A stretch of 15,318 nucleotides of DNA from Bacteroidales bacterium UBA3868. GTDB taxonomy: Bacteria; Bacteroidota; Bacteroidia; Bacteroidales; WCHB1-69. The position numbers and the translations under genes were made by a program. Of the stretch, positions 1-6,989 are shown in pieces. The stretch's first letter is position 1. Every line of letters begins with the position of its first letter. The stretch lies in the NCBI GenBank assembly GCA_002392325.1, contig DGGS01000149.1:1-15318 (forward strand), written 5' to 3'. The notes beneath the pieces are model-generated. The model was not told the DNA's origin. It searched no databases and was given only the letters and a program-made list of their open reading frames with translations.

Positions 1-2
1 CC

Positions 3-554
3 GCACCGCAGACCAAAGGCGGCATGCCACTGTATGAAGCATTGTCTCTGCGCCAGACAAACCGTGAGTTTTCCGACAAACAACTTACCGAACAACAATT
101 GTCCGATCTGTTGTGGTGCGCCAATGGCATCAACCGAAAAAATGGCAAGCGTACGGCCCCGTCCGCCCGCAACGCACAAGAAATTGACATTTATGTGTTC
201 AATGAAAAAGGCGTTTTTATCTACATGCCCGAAGAGAACATCCTTAAAATGGTTCTTCCCGAAGATCACCGCGCAGAGATGTCAGGCAGGGGAGGCAAGA
301 TGATTACATCCGCCCCTGTCACATTGCTGTTCTTTGCCAATTATGAGAAAATGGACGGTTTCGATGAGGCGGGATGTGAGTTCTACGGCGCTACCGATGC
401 CGGTTTTGTCAGCCAGAATGTTTATCTCTACTGTGCCGCCAATAACTTGAGTACCGTGGTAATGGGTGCCATCGACCGCCCAAAAATCATGGAATTCTTG
501 AAAGTTAAGGGCAAACCCATCTTGGCCCAACCCGTCGGTTATCCCTTGAACTAA
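3..554 (+). CDS. SagB-type nitroreductase family protein (5' end outside window)
   Basis: This is probably an FMN-dependent, NAD(P)H-using oxidoreductase of the nitroreductase/SagB-ThcOx superfamily; the natural substrate is unknown. Visible family features are the opening PLYEALSLRQTNREF, with the Arg-rich FMN-phosphate region, then LTEQQLSDLLWCANGINR and the KRTAPSARNAQEIDIYVF block, and near the C-terminus the NNLSTVVMGAID segment. The frame stays open upstream of the first ATG (position 24), reading APQTKGG before MPLYEAL. Bacteroidales homologues usually carry a signal peptide and a short proline-rich lead before this motif, so ATG 24 is probably an internal Met and the true start lies off the window. 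The stop is 4 nt before the next gene, which suggests an operon. Family assignment is firm; role and location are inferred. Confidence 0.85.
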   Translation, partial: APQTKGGMPLYEALSLRQTNREFSDKQLTEQQLSDLLWCANGINRKNGKRTAPSARNAQEIDIYVFNEKGVFIYMPEENILKMVLPEDHRAEMSGRGGKMITSAPVTLLFFANYEKMDGFDEAGCEFYGATDAGFVSQNVYLYCAANNLSTVVMGAIDRPKIMEFLKVKGKPILAQPVGYPLN

Positions 555-558
555 TCTT

Positions 559-1299
559 ATGAGAAGAATATCAATCTGTTTGCTATTGATCGTTTTGGGC
601 ATAACCTCAGCATGTTATGCCCAAAATCGTTCATACAAGTACCAGTACAGGATGGTGCGGTTGGACTCCACCTATGATGCCAAACTGAATCCGGCACTGT
701 CCAAGTACCTGGAGCGCCATAAAGCCCGTTTGGACAAGAAAATGAGCGAGGTGATCGGCTATTGCGCAGTAACGATGAATGTTGCTTCGCCTCAAAGTCC
801 GCTCTCCGACTTGCTTACCGAATGGTTGCTGAAAGACGGTCCCGCTGCCATTAACCAACCGCCCTGTGATCTCTCCATTCTTAATTTCGGAGGTATCCGC
901 ACCAACCTGCAGGCGGGAGAGGTAACGGTAGGGGATATGTTTAAGATATCACCGTTTGACAATTATCTTACCGTGGTTTCCATTAAAGGCAGCGAGCTCA
1001 AGAAGGCGGTTTACCGATTCCGCCTGGACCGTTTAATGGCCGCGTCGGCGGGCATGCAGGTGTTTTATAAGAACAACACGCCCTATCGGATTGTTATTCA
1101 GAACAAAGACCTTGAGGATGATAAGATTTACCGCCTGATTACATTAAACTTTATTTCTGATGGCGGAGATCATATTCTTTCCGATGTCAATTTTGAGAAT
1201 AAAGAATATTCTATGGTCGTTTTCCGTGATTTTCTGATTGATGAAGTGAAAAAAATGACCAAAGAGGGCAAATCCGTGTCAAACGGCTTCGCACAATAA
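559..1299 (+). CDS. Secreted 5'-nucleotidase C-terminal-domain protein without a catalytic domain
   Basis: The protein (246 aa) begins with a hydrophobic export signal (residues 1-22, ending SACYAQ). The cleavage could be signal peptidase I after Ala21, or a poor lipobox at Cys19. The rest matches the 5'-nucleotidase C-terminal domain (UshA-type): LNFGGIRT at 108-115, GDMFKISPFDN at 125-135 and NFISDGGDHI near 192-201 are the substrate-pocket landmarks of that domain. In UshA-type enzymes the metal-binding phosphatase domain is N-terminal and supplies catalysis. It is absent here, and neither neighbour encodes it. In Bacteroidetes the two domains are often separate adjacent genes, so a partner elsewhere is possible. 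It lies 4 nt after the nitroreductase and 54 nt before cstA. Domain call is secure; activity alone is doubtful. Confidence 0.85.
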   Translation: MRRISICLLLIVLGITSACYAQNRSYKYQYRMVRLDSTYDAKLNPALSKYLERHKARLDKKMSEVIGYCAVTMNVASPQSPLSDLLTEWLLKDGPAAINQPPCDLSILNFGGIRTNLQAGEVTVGDMFKISPFDNYLTVVSIKGSELKKAVYRFRLDRLMAASAGMQVFYKNNTPYRIVIQNKDLEDDKIYRLITLNFISDGGDHILSDVNFENKEYSMVVFRDFLIDEVKKMTKEGKSVSNGFAQ

Positions 1300-1303
1300 C
1301 AAA

Positions 1304-1317
1304 TTCAAAGTTCAAAA
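1304..1317. repeat. Tandem 7-bp doublet in the nucleotidase-cstA gap
   Basis: TTCAAAG is followed directly by TTCAAAA, just after the stop of the upstream gene. The rest of this 54-nt gap also holds short doublets (TCAA twice at 1331-1338 and CAAG twice at 1345-1352). I see no promoter motif or hairpin here. Confidence 0.5.
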
Positions 1318-1353
1318 ACTTCCCCAATAATCAATCAATAGTAACAAGCAAGT

Positions 1354-2808
1354 ATGATTACATTTTGTATAGCATTAGTCCTGTTAGTATTAGGTTACTT
1401 GATATATGGCAAACTGGCCGAACGAATCTTTGGCGCGGATCCTGACAGGGAAACCCCTGCCACCTACATGGCGGATGGTGTGGATTATGTGCCGATGAAA
1501 CCATGGCGTATCTATCTTATTCAGTTCCTGAATATTGCGGGCGTTGGTCCGATTTGCGGAGCCATTATGGGAGCACAGTTTGGCACTTCCTCCTTTCTGT
1601 GGATTGTGTTCGGCAGCATATTTGCGGGTGCTGTGCATGATTATCTGGCCGGCATGATGTCGCTTCGCGACAAAGGATGCTCCTTGCCTGAGATTCACGG
1701 CAAGTACTTGGGCAACGGAATCAAGCAGTTTATGCGTGGTTTTATGGTATTGCTGATGATACTGGTGGGTGTGGTGTTCGTGAATACGCCTGCAGTATTG
1801 CTCAACGCGAATTTCACGCCGAATTGGAGTATTTATATCTGGGTGGTCGTCATTCTCTGTTACTATCTGATTGCCACATTGTTACCCATTGACAAACTGA
1901 TTGGACGCATCTATCCCGTGTTCGGTTTTTTGCTGCTGGGTATGGCGTTAGCCATTGTGGTGGCGTTTGTGGTGTATCGCCCTGAAATCCCCGAATTGTG
2001 GAACGGTTTGCAGAACCGCCATCCCGATGCCGCGCATAATCCCATATTCCCGATGATGTTCATCTCCATCGCATGTGGTGCCATCTCCGGTTTCCATGCC
2101 ACGCAGTCGCCGCTCATGGCGCGCTGCATGACCAACGAGAAGCAGGGCAGGCCCATTTTCTACGGCGCGATGATCACCGAAGGCGTGGTGGCGCTGATTT
2201 GGGCCGCTGCTGCCGCCTATTTCTTTGGCCCCAACAGTCCTGTTGACACCGCTGGCAAGGGCGGACCCGCCATGGTGAGTTTGATCGCGAACAACTGGTT
2301 CCCAAGTGCAATTGCGGTGATTACCATCTTGGGCGTTATTAGTGCGGCCGTCACTTCTGGCGACACAGCCCTTCGCTCCGCCCGTCTTATCGTGGGTGAC
2401 TTTATGCACTTTGACCAGAAGCCTATCCGTAATCGATTGATCGTGGCTGTCCCCATCTTTGTGGTCACAGCCGTGATGTTGGTGTACAGTCTCGCTGACA
2501 AACAAGGTTTTGATGTGATTTGGCGCTATTTCGCCTGGGCAAATCAACTGCTGGCCACCTTTACCCTTTGGGCGATTACCGTTTATTTGCGCCAGAACAA
2601 GAAAGGCGCCTGGTACTTCATTACGCTGATACCTGCTTTGTTTATGACGATGGTGACGGGCAGTTTCCTGTTTGTGGCTTACAAGGAAGGTCTCGGAGCG
2701 CTGATTCCCCGTCCTGTTGGCTATGCGATAGGCGCTGCCATTACTGTGCTGGTATTGGTGGTTTTCGCTCTGAAATGCAAAAAACCGGCAACGACAGAAA
2801 AACTTTAA
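1354..2808 (+). CDS. cstA: Carbon starvation protein A (CstA family transporter)
   Basis: A multi-pass inner-membrane transporter of 484 aa. CstA relatives in enterobacteria import peptides or pyruvate (CstA, BtsT/YjiY) during nutrient limitation. The substrate here cannot be read from sequence. Family marks are PATYMADGVDYVPMKPWR (about 35-52), the conserved GVGPICGAIMGAQFG segment (63-77), a run of hydrophobic segments, and ISGFHATQSPLMARC near 244-258. The E. coli protein is about 700 residues; this shorter form is usual in Bacteroidetes. No clear Shine-Dalgarno precedes ATG 1354. The next start is 9 nt after its stop, so it is probably cotranscribed with the following genes. Confidence 0.93.
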   Translation: MITFCIALVLLVLGYLIYGKLAERIFGADPDRETPATYMADGVDYVPMKPWRIYLIQFLNIAGVGPICGAIMGAQFGTSSFLWIVFGSIFAGAVHDYLAGMMSLRDKGCSLPEIHGKYLGNGIKQFMRGFMVLLMILVGVVFVNTPAVLLNANFTPNWSIYIWVVVILCYYLIATLLPIDKLIGRIYPVFGFLLLGMALAIVVAFVVYRPEIPELWNGLQNRHPDAAHNPIFPMMFISIACGAISGFHATQSPLMARCMTNEKQGRPIFYGAMITEGVVALIWAAAAAYFFGPNSPVDTAGKGGPAMVSLIANNWFPSAIAVITILGVISAAVTSGDTALRSARLIVGDFMHFDQKPIRNRLIVAVPIFVVTAVMLVYSLADKQGFDVIWRYFAWANQLLATFTLWAITVYLRQNKKGAWYFITLIPALFMTMVTGSFLFVAYKEGLGALIPRPVGYAIGAAITVLVLVVFALKCKKPATTEKL

Positions 2809-2817
2809 TCCCCGGCT

Positions 2818-3342
2818 ATGTTTGCGGACGACATATACTATCCTCTCGTTAAAGCGTTGAGTTTTTTCCCGAACGAACCCGCTGTCAGCGTTGGCGGCAA
2901 AACCTGCGACAACCGGCATTTTGCCATGCTGGTGGCCCCCGTGATGAATGAACTGGACACCTTTTCGGAAACGGCGGTTGCTGTGCTGATGGAGGATGAA
3001 CCGCTCACATACGCGGCGTGTGTGGCGTGCCTGCTTTGCGGCAAGACCATCGTGCCACTCTCTACCGCCTGGTCCGACAACCAGCGCGAACAGGTTGTCC
3101 AGACCGCCCAGGTCCACCGTGTCCTTTCCAAAGAGAGCATGTACTACTATTACTGGATGTGCTACGAAGACGCCCTCTGCCGTATCGACAGCGGCTGGCT
3201 GCCCGAGCGCGATATCCCTCATGCGGCACGGATCTTCGAATTTGATGAAAACGGGCAAATGTCAGAACGCATCTGCTCCGCTGAAGATTTTTTTACTTAT
3301 TTTTGTAGTCCTCATTTCAAGAATATTATTAAACACCCATAA
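2818..3342 (+). CDS. Truncated ANL-superfamily (AMP-binding) N-terminal subdomain protein
   Basis: A protein of 174 aa with no signal peptide. Residues about 15-105 align by eye with the first subdomain of acyl/aminoacyl-adenylating enzymes: NEPAVSVGGK, then AVAVLMEDEP, then ACLLCGKTIVPLSTAW followed by a helix ending HRVLS. This is the usual pattern of hydrophobic strand, helix, G..xVPL. Full ANL enzymes run about 500 residues and contain a Thr/Ser/Gly-rich ATP loop (TSGTTGxPKG type), the YGxTE region and a catalytic C-terminal Lys. None of these is present here or in the gene that follows 2 nt later. Residues after about 110 show no family I recognise. It could be a decayed synthetase or a small domain with its own job. 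The coding frame itself is intact. Confidence 0.6.
   Translation: MFADDIYYPLVKALSFFPNEPAVSVGGKTCDNRHFAMLVAPVMNELDTFSETAVAVLMEDEPLTYAACVACLLCGKTIVPLSTAWSDNQREQVVQTAQVHRVLSKESMYYYYWMCYEDALCRIDSGWLPERDIPHAARIFEFDENGQMSERICSAEDFFTYFCSPHFKNIIKHP
3298..3305 (+). promoter_or_regulatory. Candidate Bacteroidetes -7 element for the M49 peptidase gene
   Basis: TATTTTTG matches TAnnTTTG and lies in a sudden AT-rich patch inside the 3' end of the preceding gene, about 40 nt before ATG 3345. I find no TTTG box at the expected -33 spacing, so this is weak and would be an internal promoter only. Confidence 0.3.
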
Positions 3343-3344
3343 TT

Positions 3345-4994
3345 ATGAAAAAACTGACGACTATGGTAATCGCATTCGGCTGCTTGGCCTTGATTACAAC
3401 CTCCTGCAAGGAGAAGAAAACCGAGAACCCCGAAGTGATTTCGGCAAGCGAACTGCAACAGAAAGTGGACGAATACGCTTTCTTTGACCTGACCACCGAT
3501 ATTTCCAAGTTGAGCGAGAACGACAAACAGCTCATCCCTATTTTCTTTGAGATCGGACAAATTATGGATGACCTGTTCTGGGAACAGACCTTCGGCGACA
3601 AGAAGATTCTGGATACCATCCAGGACAAATGGATGAAGGAATTCGCCCTCATCAACTACGGCGCATGGGATCGCTTGAACGATGACAAGCCGTTTATTCC
3701 CGGCTATGGTCCAAAACCCGCCACCTGCCACTATTATCCGCAAGATTTGACACTTGAAGAGTATGAGGCGTTCCAGGACAAGAACAAGGGCTCGCATTAT
3801 ACCGTTCTGGTGCGCAACGATGACGGTTCCCTGAAATCCGTGTGGTATCATGAGTATTACAAGGAAAAAATCGACAAGGTGTGCGAATTGCTCGACAAGG
3901 CTATCGGCATTTGCGAGAACCCGTCTATGAAGAAATATCTGACACTCAGAAAGAAAGCGTTGCAAACCGACGATTATTTCGCCTCCGACATGGCTTGGAT
4001 GGATATGAAGGACACTAAACTGGATTTCGTGTTCGGTCCCATCGAGAATTATGATGATAAGCTTAATGAGGTGAAGACTTCCTACGAGGCTTTTGTGCTG
4101 GTGAAAGATGAGGAAGCCAGCGGCAATCTGGCCGACTTTGTGAAGATGCTTCCGCAGTTGCAAAAAGAACTGCCTTGCGATGCCAAATACCGCAACTATG
4201 TGCCCGGCACCTCTTCCGATATGAATGTGTATGATGTGGTGTTCTACGGCGGCGATTGCAATGCCGGCGGTAAAACCATCGCCATCAACCTGCCCAACGA
4301 TGACAATGTGCAAGCCAAGAAGGGTTCCCGCCGCTTCCAGCTCCGCAATGCTATGCAGGCCAAGTTTGACAAGATTATGAAACCGATTGGCGAGATTGTG
4401 ATTGAACCTTCCGAGCAAGACCATATCAAATTCGACGCTTTCTTCTGGAATGTGACTTTCCATGAGGTTGGTCACGGACTGGGTGTGAAAACCACCATCA
4501 ACGGCAAAGGACCTGTTGACGACGCTATGAAGACCGAGCGTTCCAACTGGGAAGAGGCCAAGGCCGACATCATCGGTTTGTACTTGGTCTGCTCCCTTAT
4601 CGACAAAGGTGAGATTAAGAATATCACCAAAGAAGACGCTATTACCACATACATTGTCGGTCTGCTTCGCTCGGTGCGCTTCGGTGCCGCCGATGCCCAT
4701 GGCGTGGCTAACATGATGTGCTACAACTTCTTTGAGGAGCAGGGCGCGTTCAAACGCAACGGTAACGGTACTTACCACATCGACTTCGACAAAGCCCAGA
4801 AAGCCATGGAAAGCTGGATTGCCACCATTCTTCAAACGCAAGCGGAGGGCAATTTCGAATTCGCTTCCCAGTTCAGCAAAGAAAACGGCACGATCGGCGC
4901 CAACCTGCAAAAAGATCTGGACAAGATCAACAAGGCCGGCATCCCGCGCGATATCCGCTTCAACCAGGGACTGGATGTGTTGGGACTGAAATAG
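3345..4994 (+). CDS. Lipoprotein zinc peptidase of the DPP III family (M49) with HExxH motif
   Basis: Probably a metallopeptidase that releases dipeptides from oligopeptides, anchored in the envelope. Residues 1-21 form a lipoprotein signal with Cys21 after LITTS. Zinc-site motifs: HEVGH at 373-377 and EEAKAD at 403-408, where the second Glu corresponds to the third zinc ligand of the M49 EECRAE/D motif. Most DPP III enzymes have the six-residue HExxGH; this one has the shorter HExxH, reported for a minority of the family (I recall Caldithrix abyssi and plant Nudix fusions). At 549 aa it is shorter than typical DPP III (about 670-740). It starts 2 nt after the upstream stop. Sitting near CstA, a possible peptide importer, it may supply dipeptides. 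Family call is good; cleavage specificity is inferred. Confidence 0.82.
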   Translation: MKKLTTMVIAFGCLALITTSCKEKKTENPEVISASELQQKVDEYAFFDLTTDISKLSENDKQLIPIFFEIGQIMDDLFWEQTFGDKKILDTIQDKWMKEFALINYGAWDRLNDDKPFIPGYGPKPATCHYYPQDLTLEEYEAFQDKNKGSHYTVLVRNDDGSLKSVWYHEYYKEKIDKVCELLDKAIGICENPSMKKYLTLRKKALQTDDYFASDMAWMDMKDTKLDFVFGPIENYDDKLNEVKTSYEAFVLVKDEEASGNLADFVKMLPQLQKELPCDAKYRNYVPGTSSDMNVYDVVFYGGDCNAGGKTIAINLPNDDNVQAKKGSRRFQLRNAMQAKFDKIMKPIGEIVIEPSEQDHIKFDAFFWNVTFHEVGHGLGVKTTINGKGPVDDAMKTERSNWEEAKADIIGLYLVCSLIDKGEIKNITKEDAITTYIVGLLRSVRFGAADAHGVANMMCYNFFEEQGAFKRNGNGTYHIDFDKAQKAMESWIATILQTQAEGNFEFASQFSKENGTIGANLQKDLDKINKAGIPRDIRFNQGLDVLGLK

Positions 4995-5008
4995 TTTAGA
5001 GTTTAGAG
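4995..5008. repeat. Tandem 7-bp doublet TTTAGAG x2
   Basis: Two exact head-to-tail copies of TTTAGAG begin directly after the stop codon of the M49 gene. They are the first of three tandem duplications that fill the gap before recF. Confidence 0.6.
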
Positions 5009-5027
5009 ATTGTTTTGTCCTCCTATT

Positions 5028-5041
5028 CTCATTCCTCATTC
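5028..5041. repeat. Tandem 7-bp doublet CTCATTC x2
   Basis: Two exact adjacent copies of CTCATTC lie in a pyrimidine-rich tract and abut the 18-bp tandem repeat that follows. Confidence 0.6.
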
Positions 5042-5088
5042 ACCTCTTGTACCCCTTTCACCTCATTTACCCCTTTTATCCCTTGTAT
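5041..5088. repeat. 18-bp pyrimidine-rich tandem repeat reaching the recF start
   Basis: Copy one (5041-5058) and copy two (5059-5076) of an 18-mer beginning CACCTC and ending TACCCCTTT differ at two positions. A degenerate partial third copy (5077-5088) contains the TTG that I take as the recF start. If translated from the upstream TTG (5047) the repeat would give a periodic YPFHLIYPFYPL lead that the RecF family does not have. Confidence 0.65.
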
Positions 5089-6168
5089 CTAAAACACATA
5101 CATATTACCAATTTCAAAAGCTACGAGGAGGCTGAGTTTACATTCGATGAGAATGTGAACGGCATTGTCGGCAAAAACGGCAGTGGCAAAACCAACCTCC
5201 TCGACGCTATTTATTATCTCTCCTTCTGCAAAAGCTATTTTGCTGCTCAGGATATGTTTTCTGTGCGCTTCGATACAGATTTCTTCGCTATTCACGGGGA
5301 GTTTTTCAACCGCGAGACGCAGAATAACACGCTGGTGAGTTGCACATACAAGAATGGACACAAGTCGATGCGGGCAAACAAGAAAGAGTACCAGCGGCTT
5401 AGCGCCCATATCGGGCAGTTCCCGGTGGTGATGGTCTCCCCGTATGACAGCGACATCATCAACGGCGGTAGCGAGGTGCGTCGCAAATTTTTCGACACTA
5501 TCATCTCCCAGTTCGATGGCGAATACCTCCAACAGCTCATTTCCTACCGCAAACTGCTGATGCAGCGCAACGCGTTGTTGAAGCAGATGTTTGAGAGTCG
5601 CAAAATGGATGCCTCCCTTTGTCAAATCATTGATGAACAGATGATTCCCTTGGGCAATTTCATCTTCACCCGCCGGCAGGATTTCATCCAGAACATCTCT
5701 CCGATATTTCAGAAACACTATAACCAATTGTCGGAAGGGCAAGAGGAAGTGGAGATACAGTATCAGTCGGGGTTGCTCACCAGCACCTATCAGGAGGGCT
5801 TGCAGAGCACATCGGTGGCGGATGCCCGGAGCGGATTCACCAATTTCGGCATCCACAAGGATGATTTTCTGTTCCTGATCAACGGCCAGCCGGTGAAGCG
5901 CTATGGATCCCAAGGACAGCAGAAATCGTTCTCGCTGGCACTTCGCTTAGCGCAGTTCGACTATTCTTTCGAACGCAAGAAGATTAAACCTATTCTGTTG
6001 TTGGACGATATCTTCGACAAACTGGACCGCACCCGCATTTCCGAACTGCTGGGCATGGTGGGCAAGGACCATTTCGGGCAGGTGTTCATCTCCGATACCG
6101 ATGAGAACCGCGTGAAGCAGATTCTCACGGAATATGGCATACAGCATCAGATTGTGGAGATTCGTTAA
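5083..6168 (+). CDS. recF: DNA replication and repair protein RecF
   Basis: A cytoplasmic SMC-like ATPase that helps load RecA at single-strand gaps, working with RecO and RecR. Numbering from TTG 5083 (361 aa): the N-terminus MYLKHIHITNFKSY is the classic RecF opening. Walker A GKNGSGKT is at 30-37, the ABC-type signature region GSQGQQKSF near 275-284, and Walker B ILLLDDIFDKLD near 303-315. Length is normal. No ATG in any frame lies between the upstream stop and Walker A, so initiation must be non-ATG. TTG 5083 fits the family; TTG 5047 would add a repeat-derived lead of 12 residues. It is the last gene of the + strand block and is followed by a strong hairpin terminator. Confidence 0.93.
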   Translation: MYLKHIHITNFKSYEEAEFTFDENVNGIVGKNGSGKTNLLDAIYYLSFCKSYFAAQDMFSVRFDTDFFAIHGEFFNRETQNNTLVSCTYKNGHKSMRANKKEYQRLSAHIGQFPVVMVSPYDSDIINGGSEVRRKFFDTIISQFDGEYLQQLISYRKLLMQRNALLKQMFESRKMDASLCQIIDEQMIPLGNFIFTRRQDFIQNISPIFQKHYNQLSEGQEEVEIQYQSGLLTSTYQEGLQSTSVADARSGFTNFGIHKDDFLFLINGQPVKRYGSQGQQKSFSLALRLAQFDYSFERKKIKPILLLDDIFDKLDRTRISELLGMVGKDHFGQVFISDTDENRVKQILTEYGIQHQIVEIR

Positions 6169-6183
6169 GGCCTTGGATTTTAC

Positions 6184-6220
6184 AAAAAAACAAGCCGCAT
6201 CAGTATGGTGCGGCTTTTTT
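6184..6220. terminator. Bidirectional intrinsic terminator between recF and cysH
   Basis: The stem AAGCCGCA (6192-6199) pairs with TGCGGCTT (6209-6216) around a 9-nt loop. An A-run (6184-6190) precedes it and a T-run (6215-6220) follows, so it reads as a Rho-independent terminator on both strands. It lies 15 nt after recF and 21 nt after the end of cysH, exactly where the two convergent operons meet. Confidence 0.85.
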
Positions 6221-6241
6221 GTGATAGAAACGGATTGTACT

Positions 6242-6955
6242 TTATTTTTTATGCAGGCCGCATTCGCGGTGTTCCGGCGATTCCCACCACCAACGCCCAG
6301 CACGGATATCTTCACCAGGTTTTACCGCTCTTGTGCATGGCTCACAACCGATGCTCGGATAACCTTGGTCGTGTAAGTTGTTGTAAGGCACATGGTTCTT
6401 TTTGATGTAATTCCAAACCTGCTCTTCGGTCCAGTCAATAAGAGGATTGATTTTTAAAACATTGTGATGACTGTCCCATTCAATTTTTCGCATGTCTGCG
6501 CGCGTGATTGACTGCTCGCGTCGGAGTCCGCAAATCCAGGCATCCAAAGTTTGGAACGCGCGTCCTAACGGTTCCAATTTGCGCACTTGACAACAGGCGT
6601 GTCGTTTTTCAATGCTTTCGAAAAACGGATTGATGCCCTGTTCCCGCACGAATTGCTGCAAAGTTTCCGTCTGTGGACAAAACACTTCCATTCGGATGTT
6701 GTAATGCAAATTTGTCTTGTCAATCAATTGATATGTTTCCGGAAACAAACGACCCGTGTCCAAAGTGAAAATTCGTGCTTTCGGACTGATTTTCAATATC
6801 ATATCGGTTAATGTTTGGTCTTCAATGCTCAAACTTGATGACAATGCAATGCTGTCCCCATAAAAATCCAGAAAATAGTTTAACACCTCTTCTGGTGTTG
6901 TGTTTTCAAACTGCAGATTCAGTGCGTCAATCTGTTCAGAACTATAATGATTCAT
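6242..6955 (-). CDS. cysH: Assimilatory adenylyl-sulfate (APS) reductase, iron-sulfur type
   Basis: Reduces adenylyl sulfate to sulfite and AMP using thioredoxin-type reductant, in the cytoplasm (237 aa). The adenylate-binding loop is SSSLSIEDQTLTDMI (39-53). Four cysteines mark the [4Fe-4S] APS-reductase class: C121-C122 (HACCQVRK) and C204/C207 (GCEPC). The catalytic Cys232 is in the C-terminal ECGLH. PAPS-specific enzymes lack the CC and CxxC pairs, so the expected substrate is APS made directly by CysDN, and no CysC kinase is needed; none is present here. It is the last gene of the - strand operon, 34 nt after cysN, and is followed by the bidirectional terminator. No sulfite reductase is in the window. 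Confidence 0.93.
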   Translation of the reverse strand: MNHYSSEQIDALNLQFENTTPEEVLNYFLDFYGDSIALSSSLSIEDQTLTDMILKISPKARIFTLDTGRLFPETYQLIDKTNLHYNIRMEVFCPQTETLQQFVREQGINPFFESIEKRHACCQVRKLEPLGRAFQTLDAWICGLRREQSITRADMRKIEWDSHHNVLKINPLIDWTEEQVWNYIKKNHVPYNNLHDQGYPSIGCEPCTRAVKPGEDIRAGRWWWESPEHRECGLHKK

Positions 6956-6989
6956 AATGATTTTTTTATTATGTAAATGTTATTTTCTT

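Noticed and set aside
1948..3258. Open frame of 436 codons on the - strand opposite cstA
   Set aside because: His/Arg/Gln-rich translation without family features, crossing two real genes; a shadow frame.
3312..5039. Open frame of 575 codons on the - strand opposite the M49 gene
   Set aside because: The opposite frame has a lipoprotein signal, zinc motifs and tight operon spacing; the antisense translation shows no domain and is a codon-usage shadow.
5047..5082. Earlier TTG as the recF start
   Set aside because: It would add a repeat-encoded YPF-type lead absent from RecF proteins, which begin MYLKxIxxTNF.
5089..5913. Open frame of 274 codons opposite recF
   Set aside because: Overlaps the clearly identified RecF and has no recognisable domain.
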